Of a DNA stretch of 64,000 nt, positions 54,960-63,422 are shown one piece after another. Location: positions 1 to 64,000 of the forward strand of contig NZ_BCNT01000001.1 in NCBI RefSeq assembly GCF_001544075.1, read 5' to 3'. The position numbers and the translations under genes are program-made. Under the pieces are notes generated by a model, which had not been told where the DNA came from, did no database searches, and saw only the letters and a list, made by a program, of their open reading frames with translations. The stretch's first letter is position 1; each line of letters starts with the position of its first letter. Source of the stretch: Comamonas terrae. Its GTDB lineage: Bacteria > Pseudomonadota > Gammaproteobacteria > Burkholderiales > Burkholderiaceae_C.

Positions 54960-56249
54960 CTATCGCAGCCGCTGCAACGCTGGCAGCGCGTGCGCGAAGA
55001 AACGCTTCCAGCCCTGGCACAGATAGCTGAGATTGCCCTCGCCCGGCCGTGTCTTGAGGATGCGAGTGCGCGGGCATTCACCGTAGCAGAGCTTCAGATA
55101 CGGACATTTGCGGCAGTCGCCGGGCAATGAATTGAATTTGTTCAGACCGAACTCCAGCTGCTTGATCGAGAACACCATGCGGCTCAGCGGCTGATCGCCG
55201 ACCTTGCCGATCTCGTACTCCGGATAGACGAAGTGGTCGCAGGCATAGACGCGACCATCGTGCTCCAGTGCGACGTTCTTGCCGCAAAACGGGCTGCTGG
55301 TACAGATTTGCGCCGGCTGTCCGCGCAGCTGGGCCAGCGTGGTCTCGAACAGATTGATCTTGACCCGCTCGCGGTCGTGCGCCACCCATTCGTCGAATAC
55401 CTCCGACAGAAAGCCTCCCCAGTCCTGCGAGGCCACGCTCCAGTCCGTCACCACCGACAGCGGATGGCCGGGATCGGTGCGCGGGCTCTGCGCATCGACC
55501 AGTTGACCCGGTTCCAGATAGCCGGGCGCCGTGTGCTCGAACTGCTTGGGCTCCACGCAGGGGATGAACTGCATATAGCGCGAACCGACCTCGTCGCGCA
55601 GGAAGCGATACACCTCCAGCGGCTGCCTGGCGTTTTTGCGGTTCACCGTGGTCAGCGTGCTGAACGGCACGCCGTATCTCTGGAGCAGCTGGGTGGCGGC
55701 AAAGACCGCGTCAAAGCTCGGCCTTCCCCTTTTGTCGGGCCGATAGGCGTCGTGCAGCGCACGCGGACCATCGATGCTCAACCCGACCAGAAAGCCGTGT
55801 TCGGCCAGGAAGGCGCCCCATTCGTCATCCAGCAAGGTGCCGTTGGTCTGCAGGTCGTTGGAGATGCGGCGCCCCGCCGGTGTGTGGCGCTTTTGCAGCT
55901 CCACCACCTTGCGGAAGAACTCCACGCCCAGCAGCGTCGGTTCGCCGCCATGCCAGGTAAAGGCAATCTCCTCCACATCCTGGCTGTCGATGTAATCCTT
56001 GATGAAGGTCTCCAGCAGCGTCTGGTCGATGCGGCGGTTGTTCTGCTTGAGCAGCCCGTCCTTGCTCAGGTAGTAGCAATAGCTGCAGTCGAGGTTGCAG
56101 GCCGAACCTATGGGCTTGATCGTGGTGTGCAGATAGCGGGACACCCCTGGCGCCGGCTTGCCGGCTCCGGCGTCGAGATAGGTCTGCAGTGCCTCGGGGC
56201 TGATGTTCAGGCGCTTAGCCTCTTGAACGATATGGTTGCTGTGCGTCAT
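54960..56249 (-). CDS. Radical SAM/SPASM anaerobic sulfatase-maturating enzyme (anSME-like)
   Basis: A 429-residue enzyme with the radical SAM cluster C51-x3-C55-x2-C58 (CNLDCSYCYY). SPASM-domain cysteines for auxiliary Fe-S clusters lie in the C-terminal third (SPFCGKN, VYACDH, GDCRKCPYLKLCYGECPR). Such enzymes oxidise a Cys or Ser in sulfatases to formylglycine. It overlaps the upstream Cys-cluster gene by 4 bp (ATGA), and the sulfatase gene follows upstream, so the operon encodes both enzyme and maturase. About 40 residues precede the usual anSME start, which may bind substrate or be a family extension. Confidence 0.92.
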   Translation of the reverse strand: MTHSNHIVQEAKRLNISPEALQTYLDAGAGKPAPGVSRYLHTTIKPIGSACNLDCSYCYYLSKDGLLKQNNRRIDQTLLETFIKDYIDSQDVEEIAFTWHGGEPTLLGVEFFRKVVELQKRHTPAGRRISNDLQTNGTLLDDEWGAFLAEHGFLVGLSIDGPRALHDAYRPDKRGRPSFDAVFAATQLLQRYGVPFSTLTTVNRKNARQPLEVYRFLRDEVGSRYMQFIPCVEPKQFEHTAPGYLEPGQLVDAQSPRTDPGHPLSVVTDWSVASQDWGGFLSEVFDEWVAHDRERVKINLFETTLAQLRGQPAQICTSSPFCGKNVALEHDGRVYACDHFVYPEYEIGKVGDQPLSRMVFSIKQLEFGLNKFNSLPGDCRKCPYLKLCYGECPRTRILKTRPGEGNLSYLCQGWKRFFAHALPALQRLR

Positions 56250-57220
56250 GAAAAAGATTCAGGAATGATGAGGGAAGCCTCGGCCACGGGAGCCAGACCA
56301 AGCCAGGCTTCAAGCTCGGCCGCGTTGACACGCGGCCGGGGGGCCGGCGCCTCGCGCAGGCGCCGCTCCAGCGCCCGATAGGTGTCGGCAAAGGCTCGCA
56401 ACTGCCGGGTAAAGGGTTTGTCGTCGCCAAGGCGCCGCTGCAGCGCGGCGGCAATCGTCTCGGCAATCAGTGCCTGCTGCGCGGCGATGAAATCCAGCAC
56501 CCGCTGGCGGCAGGCGTCGGATGCTCCGGCGACGACCAGCAGCACCGTCACCGGCGCCACTGTCAGGGCTTGTTCGACAGGAATGACCCCGGGTTCGCCG
56601 AGCAGCTCGGGGCCGATCAACCGCCACACCGCATCGCCCCAGTGGCGCCTGTCGGCCGCCAGATCATTGCGGCGCAGCGCCAGTGCGGCGGCGTAGCCGG
56701 CATCGAGCACCGAGGCACCAGCGGCCAGCGGCCTATGGCCGGCACGCGCCTCCGTGCTCAGGCAATCGGCGCCGAAATAGGCGGCTTCGCCTATCCTGCC
56801 GGCCAGCACCAGATGCTGCAGGCGATCGGGCAGCAACGCATCCAGAGGCACCACGGCACAGGTCGCGGGCCGGCCCGCGGCATACAGCGAGCAATGGCCA
56901 TCGGTGTCCAGTGCCGGGCAGGCGCCACGCGACGGATGGTCCATGCCCTGCAACGCCAGCAGAATGTCGGTATCGCCCGCCGGATGCAGCAATTGGGCGG
57001 ACAGCGCCGCCGCAGCGCGCAAATCCTCGGCACCGATGCTGTACAGTCGGCCGCCCTGCGCCAGGCTCTGGCCGATGCGCAGGCGGCGCACGCGGCGCAG
57101 CGCCAGCCCGCCGATGAAGCGGTGCTGGTGCCGGAACAGTTCCGGCAGCGACAACAGCGGCGGCGAGTTGCAGCACTTGCCGCAGGCCGAGCAATGAAAA
57201 TCGAAGTGTGCGTCGCTCAT
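56246..57220 (-). CDS. YkgJ-like cysteine-cluster protein with long C-terminal domain
   Basis: A 324-residue protein beginning with a Cys cluster C10-x2-C13-x2-CC (residues 16-17) in HCSACGKCCNSPP. Further Cys pairs follow (GACPALD, GHCSLY, PATC). This matches YkgJ/FliB-type Zn or Fe-S proteins of unknown mechanism. The C-terminal half is Ala/Leu/Arg-rich and likely helical. It sits between the sulfatase and the maturase, overlapping the latter by 4 bp, so a role in sulfatase maturation or metal/Fe-S supply is inferred from position. The start at ATG 57220 places the cluster at the N terminus. Confidence 0.78.
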   Translation of the reverse strand: MSDAHFDFHCSACGKCCNSPPLLSLPELFRHQHRFIGGLALRRVRRLRIGQSLAQGGRLYSIGAEDLRAAAALSAQLLHPAGDTDILLALQGMDHPSRGACPALDTDGHCSLYAAGRPATCAVVPLDALLPDRLQHLVLAGRIGEAAYFGADCLSTEARAGHRPLAAGASVLDAGYAAALALRRNDLAADRRHWGDAVWRLIGPELLGEPGVIPVEQALTVAPVTVLLVVAGASDACRQRVLDFIAAQQALIAETIAAALQRRLGDDKPFTRQLRAFADTYRALERRLREAPAPRPRVNAAELEAWLGLAPVAEASLIIPESFS

Positions 57221-57369
57221 CGCCGGAACACTCCGTGCAAGCCACGGAACCGAAAAAACAGGAAAGATGGAGGCATTGGCAATTTCTGTGCAAAGGCCGC
57301 TAGGTGCCAGGCACCCGGCGGCCGGTAGCAAACGGGAAGCCGTCTGGCTTCCCGCCTCATGCAGGCTCA

Positions 57370-59340
57370 TCAGTCCGGGCGCAGCGGCTCCACGCCCCCT
57401 ACGCTGGCCATATAGGCCTTCCATTGTTCGATCAGCTGGCTCAGCAGTTGCGGCTGGGCTGCGGATTGATCCCGGGTCTCGCCGCGATCGTTCTCCAGAT
57501 CGAACAGCTCCCAGTGACCGTCAACCGGGCCCAGTGGCGGTGCAGTCCAGCGCGCCTTCCAGCGGCCGTCGGCGCTCAGCAGCATGGCGTGGCCATAGCT
57601 TTCCTCGCCGAAGGGGGTGTTGCGCACCGGCCCCGATGCGGCCACCTTCAGCGCCTCCACCAGTGAATGGCCAGTCACCGGATAGACATTGCGGCCCTGG
57701 TACACCACCTTGCCCTTGTTCTTGTCGACGCCGGTTTTCGGATCGATTTGCGCCGCTGCCGGCTTGCTGGGCGCCTGCACGCCCGCCAGCGCCAGGAACG
57801 TCGCGGTGTTGTCGGTCACATGGGTGAACCGAGTGAAGGGCGGCAGGCTCTTGGCCTGGCCCGGCAACTTGACAATGGCTGGCACGGAGATGCCACCTTC
57901 GCCCATGGTGCTCTTGTACAGGCCCAGCGGTGCCGCGCTGACCTCGGCCCAGCGGGTGCCGTAGGTCAAGCCGAACGGGAAGCGGATGGTCTGGGGCCGG
58001 CCATAGTCGGTGCCCAGTTTCTCGTAGGTGCCCGGCTGTGCGTTGGCGATGTCGGTCGCGGTCGGATCTTCTCCCGAGTCCATTGCCCAACCCTCGGCAC
58101 CGTTGTCCGACTGGAACATGATGAAGGTGTTCTCATACTGGCCTGTGTCCTTGAGGTGCTGGATCAGCCGGCCAATGTTCCAGTCGAGATTCGACACCAT
58201 GCCGGCATAGATCTCCATGTAGCGCGCCTGGGACCTTTTCTCGTCCGCAGACAGGCTGCTCCAGGACTTGATCACGCTGCCTGCGCCATAGTCCACGTAG
58301 CCGCCCGCCGGGCTGTTCAGGGCGTTGATGTACTTGGCGTTGGGTTTGCCGTTGTTTGGCGTTGCTGGCGAGGCGGTCAGTGTCTCGGGCAAGCCGGCGT
58401 TGGGCTTCAAATTGCCGGAGATCACGCCCAGCGCCTGCATGCGGGCGATGCGCTCCTGGCGGATGGCGCCGTAGCCGCCGTCGTAGCGGCCCTTGTACTT
58501 GCTCAGCCAGGGCTCCGGTACTTGCAGCGGCCAATGCGGCGAGGTGTAAGCGGCATAGGCGAAGAAGGGCTTGCCGTCCTTGCGGTTGGAGTCGATGTAG
58601 GAGATCAGCTTGTCGGTGAAGAAGTCCGTCGAGTAGAACTGCGCCGGGCTGCCACCTGCGCCTCCCGGCTGGCCGGGCTGGCCCGGCTGCACATATTTTC
58701 CGTCTTCGGTGTAGTTCTTCGAGCCCGCCGGCTCATGACCGAAATGGTTGACCGCCGCGCCGCCCAGCAAGGTGAAGCTGCGCTCGAAGCCCCATTGATC
58801 GGGCGTCTTGCCCGAAACCAGCGCCCCCGCTGTATCGCCAGCCAGTGCCGAGCCCAGATGCCACTTGCCGGCGATATAGGTGTGGTAGCCGCCGTCCTTG
58901 AGCAGTTGCGCCACCGACAGCGCGCTGTCGTTCAGATAGCCCTCGTAGCCGGGCAAGCCCTTGCGCTCGTCCTGGGGCGCACCCATCGTGCCTTCGCCCA
59001 CCAGGTGGTGGTCCGTGCCGGAAATCAGCATGGAGCGCGTAATGGCGCTGACGGTACCGGTATGGTGGTTGGTGAGAATACGGCCGTCGGACACCAGCGC
59101 GTTCAGATTGGGAGTCTCGATCTCGCCGCCGAAGGCCTGAATGTCCGAATAACCCAGGTCATCGGCCATGATGTAGAGAATGTTAGGCCGTTGCGGCGCC
59201 TTGCTTTCCTGCTCTACGGGTTGGGCTACCGCAGCCTCCTGATCGGAGCCGCAGGCGGACAACGCCAAGCCGACCGCCACCGTCAACGCAGCGACGGTGA
59301 AACCGTGCTCCCCTGCCGAAAAATGCTTACCTTTTGCCAT
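57370..59340 (-). CDS. Lipoprotein arylsulfatase-family protein with atypical Ser-Ala-Ile-Thr-Arg motif
   Basis: A 656-residue alkaline-phosphatase-superfamily sulfatase. A lipobox LSAC (Cys30) predicts a membrane-anchored periplasmic or outer-membrane lipoprotein. The metal-site D60-D61 lie in IMADDLGYSD, and KWHLGS and FQSDNGAEG follow as the further metal and sulfate contacts. At the formylglycine site the residues are S98-A-I-T-R102 in a TVSAITRSML context, where Pseudomonas-type arylsulfatases have CSPTR. Ser-type sulfatases exist, but Ile in place of Pro/Ala is not usual. The maturase downstream suggests that modification still occurs. ATG 59340 fits the lipoprotein start. Confidence 0.9.
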   Translation of the reverse strand: MAKGKHFSAGEHGFTVAALTVAVGLALSACGSDQEAAVAQPVEQESKAPQRPNILYIMADDLGYSDIQAFGGEIETPNLNALVSDGRILTNHHTGTVSAITRSMLISGTDHHLVGEGTMGAPQDERKGLPGYEGYLNDSALSVAQLLKDGGYHTYIAGKWHLGSALAGDTAGALVSGKTPDQWGFERSFTLLGGAAVNHFGHEPAGSKNYTEDGKYVQPGQPGQPGGAGGSPAQFYSTDFFTDKLISYIDSNRKDGKPFFAYAAYTSPHWPLQVPEPWLSKYKGRYDGGYGAIRQERIARMQALGVISGNLKPNAGLPETLTASPATPNNGKPNAKYINALNSPAGGYVDYGAGSVIKSWSSLSADEKRSQARYMEIYAGMVSNLDWNIGRLIQHLKDTGQYENTFIMFQSDNGAEGWAMDSGEDPTATDIANAQPGTYEKLGTDYGRPQTIRFPFGLTYGTRWAEVSAAPLGLYKSTMGEGGISVPAIVKLPGQAKSLPPFTRFTHVTDNTATFLALAGVQAPSKPAAAQIDPKTGVDKNKGKVVYQGRNVYPVTGHSLVEALKVAASGPVRNTPFGEESYGHAMLLSADGRWKARWTAPPLGPVDGHWELFDLENDRGETRDQSAAQPQLLSQLIEQWKAYMASVGGVEPLRPD

Positions 59341-59989
59341 GTAGCGTAAATCCCTCTGGTTGATATTGCGAAAGCGCCAGATGCTATGACCAGGTATTGA
59401 GAAAACAAAATACCGATACGGTGTTTCAATATTCCCAGGCACATTAAGATGTTTTCCTTATTTTCAAATACTGAAAATATCCAACATCACCCAACCACAC
59501 CGCAACCATCAGATTTTCACCACATCTCCTCTCGAAAACGAGCTGTGACAAGGCTTACGCAGAGGTTAAGGCTTCAAGAACTTGCTCAAAAAATGTCATG
59601 AGCCCTGCATATTCGGCCATTCAAGACCTGCAACCCATTTTCTAGCTTCAATAAACAAGCCTATTCTCAGTTGATATTCTTATAGACTCTATAAGATATA
59701 TTCAATATCAAAATCAACGGCCACTTAACCCAATCCACAAAATTAATCCGAGTCGTCGAGACCACGGCTGGAACCTATGGGTGCTTTACAGCGCACCGGC
59801 GGTAGCGGTGGCTGGCATTGCCAGCCAAACGTGACAAGCGCCGTAGGCATGACAACGACAATGCGCTTGTGTTCTGGGCTGCCCATGCCCTGGCCCACGC
59901 AAAAGCCTCGCGCAATCCACCAACGGTCTTGCTTTTGCCGCAATCCGCACCAACTACCGGAGACGGCCTCATTTGCCAACATCCGAACC
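59341..59989. other. 649-bp AT-rich intergenic region with palindromes
   Basis: No convincing gene lies here. The half next to the sulfatase is AT-rich. It contains TATTTTCA-AATAC-TGAAAATA (59459-59479), a perfect 8-bp inverted repeat, and GGTATT/AATACC arms at about 59388-59414, so it probably holds the sulfatase promoter. The other half has GGCTGGCATTGCCAGCC (59810-59826), a perfect hairpin. Short open frames at 59743-59989 have no clear family match. Confidence 0.5.
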
Positions 59990-61072
59990 GTGACCCAACC
60001 CTCGCTCTTTCAGGCTGCCATCGGCGGCTACCCCGATTCGCCCCAGTACGCGGGCGGGCGCTTTCGCAACACCCATCCGCGTCCAGCCAACAGCCCCACG
60101 CCCGATGCCAGGACGCTCTGGAACTTCTTCTTCAACAAGCCGCCCGATACCGAGCCAGGCCAGGCACTGCCCGTGCTGCCGCTGAACGCTGCCACGCTGG
60201 AGGCCGCGCCCGAACGCAGCCTGTACCGCCTGGGCCATTCCACCCTGCTGATGAAGCTGCGCGGCGGCTGGTGGCTGACGGACCCGGTGTTCTCGGAGCG
60301 CGCCTCGCCGCTGCCGTTTGCGGGCCCCAAGCGCTTTCATGCGCCGCCCATTGCACTGGATGAACTGCCGCCGCTGCGCGGCGTGCTGCTCTCGCATGAC
60401 CATTACGACCACCTGGACCGCGCCACCATCCGCGCGCTGGCGCCCAAGGTGGGCATCTTTCTGTGCACGCTGGGCGTGGGCGACCGGCTGGCGGCCTGGG
60501 GGGTGCCTGCCGACAGGATCGTGCAGCACGACTGGTGGCAGGGCAGCGAAGTGGACGGACTGCGCTTCACGGCCACACCGGCCCAGCATTTCTCGGGCCG
60601 CGGCCTGCGCGACGGCAACCGCACGCTGTGGGCCTCGTGGGTGATCGAGGACCTGCAGGGCGAGCGGCCGCTGCGCGTGTTCTTCAGCGGCGACGGCGGC
60701 TATTTCGACGGCTTTGCCGAAATCGGCCGGCGCTTCGGCCCTTTCGACCTCACGCTCATGGAGACCGGCGCCTACGATCCGCACTGGCCCTATGTGCACA
60801 TGCACCCGGCCCAGACCATTCAGGCCCACCAGGACCTGGGCGGCCGGTGGCTGCTGCCCATACACAACGGAACCTTCAACCTGGCCATGCATGCCTGGTG
60901 GGACCCGTTCGAGCAGATCCTGGGCCTGGGCCGCCAGCACGGCATTGCCATCGCCACGCCCATGATGGGCGAGCGCCTGGACCTCGATGCCCCCCACGCG
61001 GGCACGCCCTGGTGGCGCGCCTGTGTGCAGACCGGCAATGCGACGCAGCCCATGCGCCACGCGCAATCCTGA
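59990..61072 (+). CDS. MBL-fold metallo-hydrolase (UlaG/NAPE-PLD-like)
   Basis: A 360-residue metallo-beta-lactamase-fold protein. The metal motif is SHDHYDHLD, with later His/Asp ligands in PAQHFSGRG, SGDGGYFDG and IHNGTF, matching the NAPE-PLD/UlaG-like branch, whose members cleave phosphodiester or lactone bonds. There is no signal peptide. The start is probably the GTG at 59990 (VTQPSLF), because the open frame upstream reads through sequence without family similarity. It is followed 31 bp later by a TonB-C lipoprotein gene. The true substrate is unknown. Confidence 0.85.
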   Translation: MTQPSLFQAAIGGYPDSPQYAGGRFRNTHPRPANSPTPDARTLWNFFFNKPPDTEPGQALPVLPLNAATLEAAPERSLYRLGHSTLLMKLRGGWWLTDPVFSERASPLPFAGPKRFHAPPIALDELPPLRGVLLSHDHYDHLDRATIRALAPKVGIFLCTLGVGDRLAAWGVPADRIVQHDWWQGSEVDGLRFTATPAQHFSGRGLRDGNRTLWASWVIEDLQGERPLRVFFSGDGGYFDGFAEIGRRFGPFDLTLMETGAYDPHWPYVHMHPAQTIQAHQDLGGRWLLPIHNGTFNLAMHAWWDPFEQILGLGRQHGIAIATPMMGERLDLDAPHAGTPWWRACVQTGNATQPMRHAQS

Positions 61073-61103
61073 GGACAGCAGCGGCATGGCCGAGAATGCC
61101 GCA

Positions 61104-61661
61104 ATGCACATTTCGCGTTTTCCACGCCCTGCCGCGGCCTGCGCCGCGGTACTGGGCGCACTGCTGCTTGCCGCCTGTACCACGCCGCCGGACAGTGGCT
61201 CGGCCGGCTCCGCTGCGGCACCGCAGCCTGCAGCCGCAAGCGAGCCTGCTGCGGCTGCGGCATCCGCGCCATCATCGCGCGCCGCACCTTCCCGGTGGCC
61301 GGCCTGGCTTCATGAAGATTGCACGCCCGCAAGCCAGATGGACGTGGGCCCGCAGGCCCGCTACCGCCGGCCGCCGGTCATTCACGCCAGCTGGTTTCCC
61401 GACGGCCTGCGCACGCATGTGGTCTTCCGGCTGGAGGTCACGCCCCAGGGCAAGCTGGGACGGCTGGCCTATCTGCCTGCCGATACCGACCCGCGCATCG
61501 TGACGGCCATCATGCAGTCGCTCCAGCGCTGGAAGTTCAGGCCCGGCATGCGCCAGGGACGGCCGGTCACGGCCTGCTTCGAGCAGCCCTATGATCTGGT
61601 ATTTCCAGCAAAGACAGGCGCAAGTGCTGATGCACCAAGCGCCGGCAGCTATCAAAACTGA
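61104..61661 (+). CDS. Lipoprotein with TonB C-terminal-like domain
   Basis: A 185-residue protein. It has a lipoprotein signal with the lipobox LLLAAC (Cys about 25), then an Ala/Pro/Ser-rich linker. A C-terminal TonB-like domain (RYRRPPVIHASWFPDG, then VVFRLEVTPQGKLGRL and IMQSLQRWKFRPGMRQGRPV) follows. TonB is normally anchored by a transmembrane helix, so a lipid anchor is unusual; the protein may be an outer-membrane-anchored relative rather than an energy transducer. The last codons read through an interspersed-repeat arm (AAGCGCCGGCAGCTAT, 61637-61652). An alternative start is ATG 61086. Confidence 0.75.
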   Translation: MHISRFPRPAAACAAVLGALLLAACTTPPDSGSAGSAAAPQPAAASEPAAAAASAPSSRAAPSRWPAWLHEDCTPASQMDVGPQARYRRPPVIHASWFPDGLRTHVVFRLEVTPQGKLGRLAYLPADTDPRIVTAIMQSLQRWKFRPGMRQGRPVTACFEQPYDLVFPAKTGASADAPSAGSYQN

Positions 61662-61694
61662 AACACCGGATACCCCCTGGAGGGACGCCGCCCT

Positions 61695-62591
61695 TCAAGG
61701 GCATAGCTGTGCTCGCATGCCGTGCACGGCATCGCGCAGAAATGCCCAGGTCGCCGCGATGCGCGGAATCTGGCGCGACTCCACGGGCATGCTCATCCAG
61801 AAGGTGCGGGTAAAGCAGGCCTGCTCGGGCAGCACGCGGCTGAGCACCGGGTCCCTGTCGGCCAGAAAGGCCGGCAGCACGGCCAGTCCCGCGCCCGCGC
61901 GCACGGCTTCGTACTGGGCGGTGATGCTGGTGCTGCGCAGCGCAAAGCGCTCGGGCCGGTACAGCGTGTCGAGCAGCTGCAGCTCGCGCGTGAACAGCAG
62001 GTCGTCCACGTAATGCACGAAGCTGTGGTGGCGCAGGTCCTCCGTGCGCGCCACCAGCGGATGCCGCGCCAGGTATTCGCGCTGGCCGTAGAGGTAGAGC
62101 CGGTAGTCGGCCAGCTTGGTGACGACCACGGTGCCGCGCTTGGGGCGCTCCAGCGAGATCACGATATCGGCCTCGCGCCGCGACAGGTGCAGCAGGCGCG
62201 GCAGGGCCAGCAGGTCGATGCTGAGCAGCGGGTAGCGCCGCGTGAGCCGTGCCAGCTCCGGCGCCAGCAGCTGGGTACCGAAGCCTTCGGTCGCCCCCAC
62301 GCGCACCAGGCCGGCCGGGCCATCGCTGGACGCTGCCTGGGCCAGCGGGCTGCGCTCCAGCCCGTCCACGGCGCTTTGCATGGCATCGAACACCGTCAGC
62401 AGCTGGCGACCGGCCTCGGTCAGACGCCACTGGCTGCCATCGCGCTCGAACAGCACCGCGCCCAGCTGCTTTTCCAGCACCTGCACGCGGCGCGACACCG
62501 TGGTGTGCTCCACGCCCAGGCGCCTGGCGGCCGCGGCCATGCTGCCGTTGCGCGCCAGTTCGCCGAAGAAGCGCAGATGGTCCCAGTCCAT
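61695..62591 (-). CDS. LysR-family transcriptional regulator
   Basis: A 298-residue LysR regulator with the HTH at about residues 15-60 (GSMAAAARRLGVEHTTVSRR) and an effector-binding domain behind it. It lies 16 bp after a MarR gene on the same strand, so they are probably co-transcribed, and it is convergent with the TonB-C lipoprotein gene (33 bp apart). No divergent target is visible, so its target genes are uncertain; the aromatic hydroxylase cluster upstream is one candidate. Confidence 0.85.
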   Translation of the reverse strand: MDWDHLRFFGELARNGSMAAAARRLGVEHTTVSRRVQVLEKQLGAVLFERDGSQWRLTEAGRQLLTVFDAMQSAVDGLERSPLAQAASSDGPAGLVRVGATEGFGTQLLAPELARLTRRYPLLSIDLLALPRLLHLSRREADIVISLERPKRGTVVVTKLADYRLYLYGQREYLARHPLVARTEDLRHHSFVHYVDDLLFTRELQLLDTLYRPERFALRSTSITAQYEAVRAGAGLAVLPAFLADRDPVLSRVLPEQACFTRTFWMSMPVESRQIPRIAATWAFLRDAVHGMRAQLCP

Positions 62592-62607
62592 GGTCCTGCC
62601 TGCAGGC

Positions 62608-63153
62608 CTATTCGGCCGCGGCCTTGTTCCTGCCGGCCAGCGTCTTGACGGCCTTCACGGCGGCCGTGCGCTTGCGCTCCGCGCTGCGCTCGGCCACGGC
62701 GCTGGGCGCGCGGGCGAATTCGTCGTTCTCGTGGATCAGCAGCGAAATCATTTCCATGAACTGGGCCCGCTTGTCGTCAGGCAGGGGATCGAGCATGCGG
62801 CGCTGGGCGCGCAGCACCGCCGGCTCGGCTTCCTGCAGCAGCTGGCGGCCCGCATCGGTGAGCGTGAGCAGGCGCACGCGGCGGTCTGCGGGGCTGGCGT
62901 TGCGCACCATCAGGCCACGCGCTTCCAGCCGGTCGATCACGCTGCCGATGGTCGAGGTGTCGAAGCCGATGGAGCGGGCCAGCGTGCGCTGGTCTATGCC
63001 GGGCTGGCGCAGCACGGCCGACAAGGAAGCGTACTGCACGGGCGTGACGCCGAAGGCCTCCACCTCCTCCATGAACACGGCCACAGCAATCTGCTGCAGG
63101 CGCCGGATGTGGTAGCCGGGATAGTTTTCCAGTTCTGCGGGTTGGTATTGCAT
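62608..63153 (-). CDS. MarR-family transcriptional regulator next to an aromatic hydroxylase gene
   Basis: A 181-residue winged-helix regulator with the HTH at about residues 60-85 (RTLARSIGFDTSTIGSVIDR) and the wing ASPADRRVRLLTLT. A Lys/Ala/Arg-rich tail of about 25 residues ends the protein. It diverges from an FAD-dependent hydroxylase, 269 bp apart, so it probably controls that aromatic pathway. The ATG at 63153 was chosen; upstream residues lack similarity. Confidence 0.86.
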   Translation of the reverse strand: MQYQPAELENYPGYHIRRLQQIAVAVFMEEVEAFGVTPVQYASLSAVLRQPGIDQRTLARSIGFDTSTIGSVIDRLEARGLMVRNASPADRRVRLLTLTDAGRQLLQEAEPAVLRAQRRMLDPLPDDKRAQFMEMISLLIHENDEFARAPSAVAERSAERKRTAAVKAVKTLAGRNKAAAE

Positions 63154-63422
63154 GTTTTTCCGAGTGGTCCCTGGCCGCCCTGCCGGCGCCGGCTTGCGGC
63201 CGGCTGCGGCGAGGAGCGGCAGCCCAGCGATGTTCTCACGTCCGGACGGGCTTGCAGAGAAAACCCGACACCTAGGGTTTACCCGATAAATTTTGGACTT
63301 AAACAAACACTACACTGATCGTCAGCACACTGTTTATTTGCTTTCGGACAAGGCAGCTGGCGGCAGACCGCGCTAGGCAGCCGCCGCCAAAGGCTCCGAG
63401 AGCACCCGAGAAAGTGACCTGT
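63154..63422. promoter_or_regulatory. Divergent promoter region of the MarR and hydroxylase genes
   Basis: This 269-bp gap is GC-rich near the regulator and AT-rich between about 63270 and 63350. Short imperfect repeats such as CTGA-TCG-TCAG (about 63314-63324) and related AAACA/TGTTT arms are visible, but no clear operator can be assigned by eye. Confidence 0.35.

Noticed and set aside
59743-59989. Possible IS1-type transposase remnant upstream of the MBL gene
   Set aside because: A W-W-I-A-like stretch on the minus strand hints at an IS1-type core, but no DDE residues, terminal repeats or adequate length could be seen.
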